From assembly GCA_022763115.1 (NCBI GenBank), contig JALEGJ010000091.1:1-37407 (forward strand): a stretch of DNA of 37,407 nt. Direction: 5' to 3'. How positions within the stretch are numbered: the first letter of the stretch is position 1; each line of letters begins with the position of its first letter. The translations under genes and the position numbers were made by a program. Shown in pieces: positions 6,995-14,742 of the stretch. The DNA comes from Aquisalinus sp. (GTDB taxonomy: Bacteria; Pseudomonadota; Alphaproteobacteria; Caulobacterales; Parvularculaceae). The notes beneath the pieces are model-generated. The model had not been told where the DNA came from and did no database searches. It worked only from the letters and a program-made list of their open reading frames with translations.

Positions 6995-8245
6995 ATGACT
7001 CACGAAACCAAAACCCTCGGCCCCGGTGGCACTGATCACAACAGTGACACTGCTCTGGCTGATGCCATGCACGAGTTTCTCGCTACATTCGAGGATTTCA
7101 AGCACACCAATGACAGTCGTCTTGCCGATCTTGAATCGCGCAAGTCCGTGGATGTGCTGACGGAAGAAAAACTGACCCGCATCAACCACGACCTCGACGA
7201 ACAGAAATCCCGCCTCGACCGGCTGGCCCTTGCTGGCCAGCGCCCGGCCCGTGGTAACACGCATCTACCGCAGGCGGATGATCGCAAGGCCGCCTTCAAC
7301 CGCTATGTGCGCAATGGCGACACGCGCGGCCTTTTGCCGGATGACACCAAGGCACTGTCCGCCGGATCGGACCCTGATGGCGGCTATCTCGCGCCGGAAG
7401 AGACAGAACGCCTCATCACGGCGGCTGTGCGTGACATTTCGCCCATTCGCCAGATTGCCAGTGTACGGCAGATCGGCGCGAACACCTATCGCAAGCCGGT
7501 CTCCATCAGCGGCGCCGCCGCCGGCTGGGTCGGCGAAACGCAAGCGCGGCCCGAAACCACCTCGCCGACCCTCGCCGCGATAGATTTCCCGGCCATGGAA
7601 CTTTACGCCATGCCGGCTGCCACGCAGGTGCTGCTCGATGATGCTATCGTCGATCTGGAGCGCTGGATTGCCGATGAGGTGCAGGCGGAGTTTGCCGCAC
7701 AGGAAAGCGCCGCTTTCGTCAATGGCGATGGCAACAACACGCCGCGCGGCTTTCGCGATTATACGCAAGTGCCAGAGGGAACGCAAAGCTGGGGCCAGCT
7801 TGGCTATATCGCCACTGGCGTTGACGGGGACTTCGGCGCCAGCCCCTTCGACCAACTGGTTGATCTGGTCTACACGCCAAAGCGCAGTTATCGCCCCGGC
7901 GCGCGTTTCGTCATGAACCGCTCCGTCCTCGGACGCTTGCGCAAGATCAAGGACAATGAAGGCAACTATCTCTGGCAACCGTCCTTGCAGGCCGGGGCCG
8001 CCTCCACCCTGCTCGGCTATCCGGTCACGGAAGTTGAGGAAATGCCGGGCATCTCTTCGGGCAGTGACTCGATTGCCTTTGGCGACTTTGCCAGGGGCTA
8101 CCTGATCGTTGACCGGGTCGGTGTGCGTGTACTGCGCGATCCGTTCTCGGCCAAACCTTACGTCCTGTTCTACACAACAAAACGTGTGGGCGGCGGCGTG
8201 CAGGATTTTGCCGCGATCAAGTTCCTCAAATTCTCTGCAAGCTGA
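6995..8245 (+). CDS. HK97-fold major capsid protein (GTA gp5)
   Basis: A 416-residue capsid subunit. The first ~110 residues are charged and helical (EEKLTRINHDLDEQKSRLDRLAL), the expected scaffold-like delta domain removed by the protease. The HK97 fold follows from about residue 120, with SAGSDPDGGYLAPEE, the E-loop/P-domain region ISPIRQIASVRQIG, and GDGNNTPRGF. The ATG at 6995 is chosen because AAAGGAAT lies just upstream; longer frames would overlap the protease. The gap to the next gene is 12 bp. Composition and frame are intact. Confidence 0.93.
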   Translation: MTHETKTLGPGGTDHNSDTALADAMHEFLATFEDFKHTNDSRLADLESRKSVDVLTEEKLTRINHDLDEQKSRLDRLALAGQRPARGNTHLPQADDRKAAFNRYVRNGDTRGLLPDDTKALSAGSDPDGGYLAPEETERLITAAVRDISPIRQIASVRQIGANTYRKPVSISGAAAGWVGETQARPETTSPTLAAIDFPAMELYAMPAATQVLLDDAIVDLERWIADEVQAEFAAQESAAFVNGDGNNTPRGFRDYTQVPEGTQSWGQLGYIATGVDGDFGASPFDQLVDLVYTPKRSYRPGARFVMNRSVLGRLRKIKDNEGNYLWQPSLQAGAASTLLGYPVTEVEEMPGISSGSDSIAFGDFARGYLIVDRVGVRVLRDPFSAKPYVLFYTTKRVGGGVQDFAAIKFLKFSAS

Positions 8246-8257
8246 GGAGACACAGCC

Positions 8258-8842
8258 ATGTCGCTTGAGCTCATTACCCCGGCAACCGCCGACCCTGTCA
8301 CCCTCGCACAGATCAAGGCGCACTTGCGTCTTGATCCGGCAGAAACCGACGCGGACACAGAATTGTTGCAATTCCAAGAAGCCGCGCGGGAGCAGCTTGA
8401 GCGACTGGCGGGTATTTCCTTCCTGACACAGACCTTGCGCTGGACGACACGGCTATCCCAAGCCGCCACCTGGCCAGCGCAAGCGTCGCTCATCCTGCCG
8501 CGTGCGCCTGTCACCGCTGTCACAGAATTGCTCCTCCTCCCTTCCGCTGACAGCGGCGACGGTCACTGGCAGATGCTCCCGGCAGCAGACTATACCCTGC
8601 TGCCGGGATTGCCCGGTGAGGTCCTGTTCCACACGGCGCCACAACAGGCAGACCGCCTGCGGATCACTTTTGCCGCTGGCTGGAGCATGGCGGAAGATAT
8701 TCCGGCACCCCTCATTCAGGCATTACTTCTTCTGATCGCGCATTACCATGAACGGCGTGAGCCTTACGAGAATGATCGCATCAATGCCGTGCCTGCCAGC
8801 GTGCAGGCACTGATCGCCCCCTGGCGGAGGGTGCAGTTATGA
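8258..8842 (+). CDS. Head-tail connector protein (GTA gp6-like adaptor)
   Basis: A 194-residue protein of the phage gp6-like head-tail connector family. The diagnostic start is TPATADPVTLAQIKAHLRLD followed by a helix with DADTELLQFQEAAREQLE, and the C-terminal helix IPAPLIQALLLLIAHYHERRE is typical. It would form the adaptor ring below the portal. GAGGAG precedes the ATG by about nine bases, and the end overlaps the next start by ATGA at 8839-8842. Confidence 0.85.
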   Translation: MSLELITPATADPVTLAQIKAHLRLDPAETDADTELLQFQEAAREQLERLAGISFLTQTLRWTTRLSQAATWPAQASLILPRAPVTAVTELLLLPSADSGDGHWQMLPAADYTLLPGLPGEVLFHTAPQQADRLRITFAAGWSMAEDIPAPLIQALLLLIAHYHERREPYENDRINAVPASVQALIAPWRRVQL

Positions 8843-9153
8843 TCGGCAGGCTGAACACCAAAATTACGAAGCTCGATGCCATCCGCGTTGCTGATGGTCT
8901 GGGCGGTCACGCTATCACCTGGCAACCGGCTGGCGAGATCTGGGCCGAGATCATCTGGCGCCGCTCCCGCGCTGACACGGCGGGCCTTCGCACCAGCCGG
9001 CGGCGACGCAACCGCCTGCGCATTCGCACTGATGACAGCATCACCTTTGATACGAGGCTCGACATCAACGGCACGCATTACGCCATCCGCTCGATCATTC
9101 CGGCCGCTGACCGGCAACCTTTTCTTGTTCTTGAAACGGAGGAAATTTCCTGA
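8839..9153 (+). CDS. Head closure / head-tail adaptor protein (GTA gp7-like)
   Basis: A 104-residue protein of the phage head-tail joining family. It has the short beta-rich pattern GEIWAEIIWRRSR....NRLRIRTDDSITFDTRL and the ending THYAIRSIIPA..FLVLETEEIS. It would seal the packaged head and dock the tail. It overlaps the previous gene (ATGA) and the next one (TGATG at 9151-9155). Confidence 0.85.
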   Translation: MIGRLNTKITKLDAIRVADGLGGHAITWQPAGEIWAEIIWRRSRADTAGLRTSRRRRNRLRIRTDDSITFDTRLDINGTHYAIRSIIPAADRQPFLVLETEEIS

Positions 9154-9572
9154 TGCTCACGCAACCCGCTTACGCCCTGCAGGAGGCTTTGTGGCTGGCC
9201 CTGACCAGTGACACAGCCTTGCAACTTCTTCTCGGCAATCCGCCCCGCATATATGACCAGCCACCGCCGGACGCAATCTTCCCCTTCCTGACGATTGGCG
9301 AGACGCGCCTGCGGGCTGTTGACGGCGTGGAAGGGGCCGTTGAGCATGACTTGCGCTTCCATGCCTGGTCCCGATATGAAGGCCGGGCGGAACTGAAAGA
9401 GATCATCTCTGCCGTCCATGACGTCGTTCATGATGCCGCCCTCACGGTCACCGGCCAGCGGCTGGTCTCGCTGCGCTTCGTCTTCAGCGATATTTTTCGC
9501 AAAGTAGACAGCGAGACATTCCATGCCGTCATGCGCTATCGCGCCCTGACCGAACCCGTGGTGCTGTCATGA
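9153..9572 (+). CDS. Tail terminator, DUF3168 family (GTA gp8-like)
   Basis: A 139-residue DUF3168 protein. It shows the family features ALQEALWLALTSDTALQLLLG at the start, PPRIYDQPPPDAIFPFLTIGE, and HDLRFHAWSRYEGRAELKEI. In siphophage-like particles this protein caps the tail tube and joins it to the head. It overlaps upstream and downstream genes by one and four bases, consistent with strict coupling. Confidence 0.87.
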   Translation: MLTQPAYALQEALWLALTSDTALQLLLGNPPRIYDQPPPDAIFPFLTIGETRLRAVDGVEGAVEHDLRFHAWSRYEGRAELKEIISAVHDVVHDAALTVTGQRLVSLRFVFSDIFRKVDSETFHAVMRYRALTEPVVLS

Positions 9573-10003
9573 CCTTGCGCGCAGGAAAAGACCTTATGCT
9601 GAAAATCAGCGATGGTGCTGCACCAGCCACATTTCTGCCCCTGACCGGCTTCCGGTCCACCGGCATATCCCTCCGGGCAGAGACGGTTGATGGCACCCAT
9701 CTTCAGTCGCCCGGCTGGCGCGAACAGGTGGCGAGCGCTGGCCTCAGCACGGCGCGCATTTCTGCCCGCGGCCTCTTTACAGGCGATGCCGGTATTCTCG
9801 TCGCCCGCGATGCTTTCTTTGCCCGCACCAGCGCGGACTGGCAGATCACCGTGCCGGGGCTCGGCACGCTTCAGGGGCCGTTCCGCCTCACCCGGTTTGA
9901 CCTCACCGGCCCTTACACCGGCGAGATCAACCTCTCTCTCACGCTCCAGTCCGCTGGAGAAATCACCCTTGACTACACAGAAACACAAGGAGAAACCCCA
10001 TGA
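9569..10003 (+). CDS. Major tail tube protein (GTA gp9-like)
   Basis: A 144-residue phage tail tube protein. Landmarks are AGKDLMLKISDG at the start, FRSTGISLRAETVDGTHLQSPGWRE in the middle (family: T-x-x-S..V..T..DS..WRE), GDAGILVARDAFF, and the ending GEINLSLTLQSAGEITL. The tube stacks below the terminator. In GTA clusters the next genes are normally gp10 (tail assembly chaperone), a small gp10.1 and the tape measure; here the next gene resembles the tape measure directly. Confidence 0.88.
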   Translation: MTLRAGKDLMLKISDGAAPATFLPLTGFRSTGISLRAETVDGTHLQSPGWREQVASAGLSTARISARGLFTGDAGILVARDAFFARTSADWQITVPGLGTLQGPFRLTRFDLTGPYTGEINLSLTLQSAGEITLDYTETQGETP

Positions 10004-10395
10004 GTGAAACCAGTCGTACACAAACAGACGAGACCAACACCTCAGACGACCTTGCCCGCACCATCCGTGAGGAAATGCTGCCCCTGGCAGACCTGTTGGA
10101 GGAAACTTTTGCCCGCACCGCCCGCACCATCGAGGAGGAACTGGCAACAGCGGCGCGCAATGGCAGTCTCTCATTCCGCACCATGACGGAAGAAATCCTC
10201 AATGATCTTGCGCGCCTTGCCGCCGAGGAACTGGTCCGCGAGCCCATCGAAAGCGCCATCCTGCGTGTGCTGGGTCAAGGCGCCAGGACTGGAACAAGTG
10301 GCACGAGCCCGTTCCCGCAAAGCGGCCAGCGCTCGGGCACCCAAAGCGCGGAAGCCCTCGCCAAGGCCCTGTCAAAGGGTACAAGAAACGGCTGA
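10000..10395 (+). CDS. Mini tape-measure-like protein, end of the GTA module
   Basis: A 131-residue helical protein. Residues ~40-95 contain LATAARNGSLSFRTMTEEIL followed by NDLARLAAEELVREPIESAIL, close to the C-terminal block of lambda-type tape measures (G-x-L-S-F..hhxxILxDLAR.hh...hxxPI). GTA tape measures are already short, about 200 residues, and this is shorter still. The last 35 residues are low-complexity Gly/Ser/Gln. Start ATG 10000 overlaps the tail tube stop. No phage gene follows: the cluster stops 47 bp before a convergent unrelated gene. It may be a true short tape measure or a truncated one. Confidence 0.7.
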   Translation: MSETSRTQTDETNTSDDLARTIREEMLPLADLLEETFARTARTIEEELATAARNGSLSFRTMTEEILNDLARLAAEELVREPIESAILRVLGQGARTGTSGTSPFPQSGQRSGTQSAEALAKALSKGTRNG

Positions 10396-10412
10396 AGGCG
10401 CAGAGCCTATCC

Positions 10413-10431
10413 GCTGCCAAAGGCAGGCAGC
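10413..10431. terminator. Weak hairpin between convergent genes
   Basis: GCTGCC at 10413-10418 pairs with GGCAGC at 10426-10431 around a 7-nt loop, between the ends of the GTA module and sqdB. There is no T-run on either side, so it is at best a weak or factor-assisted terminator. Confidence 0.3.
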
Positions 10432-10441
10432 AGACCAATAT

Positions 10442-11635
10442 CTAAGCGTCGCTTTCAGCGGCGCCCTTGCGGCTGTCGTTCCAGTAGGAAACACAAGGAA
10501 TGCGCGCCTTGTCACAGCGCTCTGCATATTTGTTGGCGATGTCGGTCACCTCGTCCATCAGCCCCGCATCCAGCGTAATCGGATCAAGGCCAAGGCCGAG
10601 CAGCCGGCGATTTTCAACCACGAGCTCGTTCTCGTCCGCCTCATTGCGCGGGTTCGCGACATTCTCAATCGTGGCGCCTGTCTTGTCGGCAATCATCTGG
10701 GCCAGATCACGCACGCGGTGCGTTTCGGTCATCTGGTTGAGGATATGCACACGCTCGCCTTTCTGGGGCGGGTTTTCCAGTGCCAGCTCAATACATTTAA
10801 CCGTGTCCTGAATATGAATAAACGCCCGTGTCTGCCCGCCACTGCCATGCACCGTCAACGGATAACCGACAGCTGCCTGCATCAGAAAGCGGTTGAGAAC
10901 CGTGCCATAATCGCCATCATAATCGAAGCGGTTAATAAGGCGCTCATCCTTGCGCGTCTCTTCCGTCTGTGTGCCCCAGACAATGCCCTGATGCAGATCG
11001 GTGATGCGCAGATCATCATTCTTGTTATAGAACGCGAACAGGAGCTGGTCCTGGGTCTTGGTCATGTGATAGACCGAGCCGGGGTTCGCCGGATACAGAA
11101 TTTCTTCTGTAATCAGTGTGCCGTCCTCTTTCTCGATTTTCACTGGCAGATAGCCTTCGGGTATCTTGATGCCCGCCGTGCCATAGCCATAGACCCCCAT
11201 GGTACCCAGATGCACAAGATGCGGGTCGCCTTCATATTCCACAATCGCCGCCAGCACATTGCTGGTCGCGTTGATGTTGTTATCCACCGTGTACCGTTTG
11301 TGCCAGGAGGATTTCATGGAATACGGCGCCGCCCGCTGCTCGGCAAAATGCACGATGGCATCAGGCTCAAACTTCTCCATCAGGTAAAGCAGGCGCATGT
11401 AATTATGGGCAATATCGCAATTCTCGAACTTTATGTCCGTACCGGTAAGCTCTTTCCAGGCGTCAAGACGCGTCGAGATCGGCTGGATCGGCGTCAGCGA
11501 GTCGACCTCCAGTTCCACATCAATCTTGCGCCGCGACAGATTGTCGATAATCAGCACCTCATGGCCACGCGCCGACAAATGCAATGCTGTTGGCCAGCCA
11601 CAGAAGCCGTCACCACCAAGAACAATAACTTTCAT
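10442..11635 (-). CDS. sqdB: UDP-sulfoquinovose synthase (SqdB/SQD1 family)
   Basis: A 397-residue extended short-chain dehydrogenase that would convert UDP-glucose and sulfite to UDP-sulfoquinovose, the head-group donor for sulfolipid or sulfoquinovose glycans. The Rossmann motif is VLGGDGFCGWPTALHLS. SQD1-specific stretches are VDSLTPIQPIS, HFAEQRAAPYSM, catalytic LGTMGVYG (Thr), YHMTKTQDQLL (Tyr-x-x-x-Lys), DLHQGIVWGTQTEET, NRFDYDGDYGTVLNRF and VHGSGGQTRAFIHI. The ending VSYWNDSRK also fits. AAAGGTGA precedes the ATG at 11635. No sqdD/sqdX glycosyltransferase is adjacent; the neighbours are polysaccharide genes, so the product may serve a surface glycan rather than sulfolipid. The family is secure; the end use is inference. 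Confidence 0.9.
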   Translation of the reverse strand: MKVIVLGGDGFCGWPTALHLSARGHEVLIIDNLSRRKIDVELEVDSLTPIQPISTRLDAWKELTGTDIKFENCDIAHNYMRLLYLMEKFEPDAIVHFAEQRAAPYSMKSSWHKRYTVDNNINATSNVLAAIVEYEGDPHLVHLGTMGVYGYGTAGIKIPEGYLPVKIEKEDGTLITEEILYPANPGSVYHMTKTQDQLLFAFYNKNDDLRITDLHQGIVWGTQTEETRKDERLINRFDYDGDYGTVLNRFLMQAAVGYPLTVHGSGGQTRAFIHIQDTVKCIELALENPPQKGERVHILNQMTETHRVRDLAQMIADKTGATIENVANPRNEADENELVVENRRLLGLGLDPITLDAGLMDEVTDIANKYAERCDKARIPCVSYWNDSRKGAAESDA

Positions 11636-11935
11636 GAATCACCTTTTCGTAGAATGTCACGATCATCGCACAACCGGAAGTGGAAGGTTTGCGCCATGCG
11701 CGACCATATTGGGCCGGAAAAAGGCATAAAACCTGTTGACGCTGTTTTCAATGCCACGGCTTTGGTGTAATCGGGCAATGTTAGTGTGCCCTTTAATTGA
11801 TACTGCTCTGTGTCATCCTGCTGACAGCAGGTCTATCGCTGACAGATGGCTGCCCGTCCGGCTGTTAAATGAAGCACAAGATATTTGCCTCATAAACAGC
11901 ATGATGACTGATACGCTGAGGGAGAAGGTGCCGGA
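11636..11935. other. Intergenic region upstream of sqdB and the DUF4174-like gene
   Basis: 300 bp between divergent genes, so it should contain two promoters; none is convincing. A perfect palindrome CCTGCTG-A-CAGCAGG lies at 11817-11831 and the octamer GCTGACAG occurs at 11820 and again at 11838. These could be an operator or a leader hairpin for the rightward gene. No RNA gene is seen. Confidence 0.4.
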
Positions 11936-13096
11936 ATGGAAATGACGTTCCTCATAGCCGTGATATGCCTGCTGGCGGGTCTCGCCGCTGGCATCTTCGC
12001 CTTGCGCCCGCGCGCCATGAAGTCCCTCGATGTTGCTGTGGACGTGCGCGACAGTTCGGACAGGCCGGAATTTACCCTCTCCCGCTCCCTGTTGCTGATC
12101 GGCCCGGATATGGATGACCCGGTTTGCCGGGAGCAACGCCGGGAATTGCGCCGTATCCTCAATCCGCTGCTGGAAGCGGAATTCAAGATCATCGAAATTT
12201 ATGGCGACCTTGCCCCGGCTGAAAACGGCGAAGCCTATGACTGGCTCGACAATCAGCTTTTGCGCAAGACATTGAATGCTGAAGAGGACTTCCACCTGAT
12301 CCACGTCAACCGCGAAGGCAAGACCAGTTTCCACTCGGGCCGCCCGATCACGGCAGAAGCCCTGCTGCATATCTTCGATCTGTGGGAATACATCACGGAA
12401 GATGCTGGCGAAGACTTGACAAACATCGTCGAGGAAGAGCCTTCTGGTGACACACAGACAGTGCCCTTGACAGCAACTCCCGCCCGGCAGCTTCCGGCAT
12501 CTGCGGCAACAGCAGCGACCACAGCCGCAGCCTTGAACGGTACGCCTGCCATGCCGCCATTAACAGCGCACCTCGAGCCCCAAACCTCTGAGCCGCCAAA
12601 TGACGCGCCAAAAGCCGACCCTGCGCATACAAATGACGATTGGGAGGGCTGGACGATCCATGTCAACGGCATGGAAACGGACAGTGACGCTTCAGAGGAA
12701 GAAGAAATATCCGCTGACCCTGAAGAAGCGCTTGTCGCCTCCCTGAAAGGGGCTGCCGTGTCAGCATCTCCCCTGACGACAGTCTCCTGCACCACAACGG
12801 ACAGCACAGGCCCTGCCATGAACGGCACACCGCGATTACACAATACGGATACTGAATTTATAAAGTCATCGACATCCAATCAAGACGCGGGGGTCACCAG
12901 TCTCAACGGCCACGGGCCTGGCAGCTACCACAAAGACAATGGTCGGCTGTCACTTGGCATCAAGGATGAGCCAACGCCAGCCGTATCAGGGGATATGGAT
13001 GACGATCTTTCTACAGATGATAATAATGACGCAGAGCCGATGAGACGCGCGCCCCGCTCCGTCAGCAACGCCATCCGCAGACGGCTGGACGGGTAA
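11936..13096 (+). CDS. Membrane-anchored DUF4174-like protein with long acidic tail
   Basis: A 386-residue protein. Residues 4-24 form an N-terminal membrane anchor (FLIAVICLLAGLAAGIFAL). Residues ~45-150 resemble DUF4174, a thioredoxin-like family: SRSLLLIGPDMDDPVCREQ, FKIIEIYGD, FHLIHVNREGKTSFHSG and ITAEALLHIFDLWE. The remaining ~230 residues are predicted disordered, rich in Thr, Ser, Asp and Glu with acidic clusters (SDASEEEEISADPEEA, MDDDLSTDDNND), ending in a basic patch RRAPRSVSNAIRRRLDG. No CxxC redox pair is visible, so catalysis is doubtful. It is convergent with the sugar transferase, 20 bp apart. DUF4174 is of unknown function; a role in envelope or glycan biology is only positional inference. 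Confidence 0.65.
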   Translation: MEMTFLIAVICLLAGLAAGIFALRPRAMKSLDVAVDVRDSSDRPEFTLSRSLLLIGPDMDDPVCREQRRELRRILNPLLEAEFKIIEIYGDLAPAENGEAYDWLDNQLLRKTLNAEEDFHLIHVNREGKTSFHSGRPITAEALLHIFDLWEYITEDAGEDLTNIVEEEPSGDTQTVPLTATPARQLPASAATAATTAAALNGTPAMPPLTAHLEPQTSEPPNDAPKADPAHTNDDWEGWTIHVNGMETDSDASEEEEISADPEEALVASLKGAAVSASPLTTVSCTTTDSTGPAMNGTPRLHNTDTEFIKSSTSNQDAGVTSLNGHGPGSYHKDNGRLSLGIKDEPTPAVSGDMDDDLSTDDNNDAEPMRRAPRSVSNAIRRRLDG

Positions 13097-13116
13097 CTAT
13101 TATTTACATTGATTAC

Positions 13117-14628
13117 TCAGTAAGCATTCTTCGGAAAAAGCACAGCCCACACCGTCATCAAGATGATCCGCAGATCAAGGAACAGTGACCAGTTCTCGAT
13201 ATAATAAAGATCGTGCCGCACACGCTCTTCCATCATCTCGTTCTCAGAGGTCTCCCCCCGGCAGCCATTTACCTGCGCCCAGCCACTGATGCCCGGCTTC
13301 ACTTTATGGCGCCCCGCATAGTCTGCGATAACCTGCGCATACTGCTCATTATGCGCCACCGCATGTGGCCTCGGCCCCACCAGCGACATATCCCCTTTGA
13401 GGACATTCCAAAGCTGCGGCAACTCATCCAGCGAATAGCGCCGCAGAAATGCCCCAAGCCTTGTCACCCGCGCATCCCCTTTTGTCGCCTGCCGCACATC
13501 ACTGCCGTTTTCCATGACTGTCATGGTCCGGAATTTATGGATCTTGAAAACATCATGCTGAAAGCCGTGCCGGTTCTGACTAAACAGAACAGGCCCACGA
13601 CTATCTAGCTTAATCAGCAAACCAATCAGCAACATGACAGGCGCCAGGAACGCCAGCAAGATAGCAGAGATCACACGATCTTCAACAGACTTCAGGACAC
13701 CGCCCCAGCCTTCCAGCGGGCGTGAATGGATGTTCAGCAACGGCACACCGCCCAGATTTGAGATTTCCCCATGTCTGTTTTCCAGCCACAGCATATCCGG
13801 GCACACAACCGTGTTCGCTGGTAGAACAGACAGTTGACGGAATATCGCGTCAATACGGTCGGTCGCTGACCACGGCAGGCAGATGACAATATCATCAATG
13901 CTGCCATGCAGGGCAGACTTGACCAGGTCCTTGACCGTCCCGCTGATGACCATGTTACCTGCACGCTGCGGGTCACCATGACGGTCATCGAACACACCGA
14001 TAATCTGCACGGACTTATCTTCATTGGTCGTCAGGCTGATAAATTTCTCGGCTAATGCACTGGCCCCGACAACAGCCACCCGGCGGCTGAGCGGCCCGCC
14101 AACGCGGCACATGCCCTGAAAATGAAAGGCTGTCACAAACCGGCTGATGGCAACAGCAATCCCGCCAATCACAAACCAGTAAACCAGCCAACGCCGTGAA
14201 AAATCCTGCGATATATCCGTCAGGAAGGCAAAACAGGTCAGTATCAGGAGTGCCAGTGCCCATAAAGAGAGAATGCCCGGCAGCACAGCCCATGGTCGCA
14301 ACAGCCGGTCAAAATTGTAGTACCCTTTATGGCTGTACAATTCTGCAATCAGGATACCGCCGAGGATGCCAACACTCAGATATTTCGATGGCTCGCTATA
14401 TACCCCCAGTAGCATAGATGCGAAAAGCGAGGATATCGCAACAACAATCACTGTACTGATTGCGGCTATATCACTGCACATTTTTCGGGATAAACCGGCC
14501 CGACGGCGCGTAAACGCCTTAAGGCCTGCGCCATCAAGCGCCTGCTGATACTCTACCATACTGCGTCCAAACACTACTCTTGCGGCAAGTGATAGCAGGC
14601 CATGCATAATAAACGGTAAAGTGTGCAC
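13117..14628 (-). CDS. Undecaprenyl-phosphate sugar phosphotransferase (WcaJ/ExoY type)
   Basis: A 503-residue polyisoprenyl-phosphate hexose-1-phosphate transferase that starts repeat-unit synthesis of an exopolysaccharide at the inner membrane. There are four membrane helices in residues ~45-170, then a nucleotide-binding-like CoA-binding domain (RRVAVVGASALAEKF...IIGVFDDR), a fifth helix near 315-340, and the catalytic domain. The latter has GPVLFSQNRHGFQHDVFKIH, KFRTM, LRRYSLDELPQLWNVLKGD, MSLVGPRP and KPGISGWAQVNG. The start is a GTG at 14628; an ATG seven codons in is also possible and neither has a strong binding site. It is divergent from the MBOAT gene over a 114-bp gap with palindromes, suggesting co-regulation. 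Confidence 0.92.
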   Translation of the reverse strand: MHTLPFIMHGLLSLAARVVFGRSMVEYQQALDGAGLKAFTRRRAGLSRKMCSDIAAISTVIVVAISSLFASMLLGVYSEPSKYLSVGILGGILIAELYSHKGYYNFDRLLRPWAVLPGILSLWALALLILTCFAFLTDISQDFSRRWLVYWFVIGGIAVAISRFVTAFHFQGMCRVGGPLSRRVAVVGASALAEKFISLTTNEDKSVQIIGVFDDRHGDPQRAGNMVISGTVKDLVKSALHGSIDDIVICLPWSATDRIDAIFRQLSVLPANTVVCPDMLWLENRHGEISNLGGVPLLNIHSRPLEGWGGVLKSVEDRVISAILLAFLAPVMLLIGLLIKLDSRGPVLFSQNRHGFQHDVFKIHKFRTMTVMENGSDVRQATKGDARVTRLGAFLRRYSLDELPQLWNVLKGDMSLVGPRPHAVAHNEQYAQVIADYAGRHKVKPGISGWAQVNGCRGETSENEMMEERVRHDLYYIENWSLFLDLRIILMTVWAVLFPKNAY

Positions 14629-14649
14629 TGCTTTTTAACCCGTGTCCGG

Positions 14650-14707
14650 TAACAGGTTGTTATCCATGACCGACCCGGCTTGGGTGTATGTAATCTGTTA
14701 ACGGATT
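14650..14707. promoter_or_regulatory. Two TGTTA-containing palindromes in a divergent promoter region
   Basis: TAACA-GGT-TGTTA at 14650-14662 is a perfect inverted repeat, and AATCTGTTAACGGATT at 14692-14707 is palindromic at 14 of 16 positions. Both contain TGTTA/TAACA half-sites and lie between the divergent sugar transferase and MBOAT genes, so one regulator could control both. Inference from symmetry. Confidence 0.4.
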
Positions 14708-14742
14708 TGTATCAGGTCGGCACATCGCAAGGGTTTTGAGGC

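Noticed and set aside
7265..8377. 370-codon minus-strand frame across the capsid gene
   Set aside because: It is a shadow of the capsid and connector genes and shows no domain or start signal.
10202..11770. 522-codon open frame on the plus strand
   Set aside because: It runs antisense to the clearly conserved sqdB gene, starts inside the tape-measure-like gene in another frame, and its translation is Arg/Ile/Gln-biased without any family pattern.
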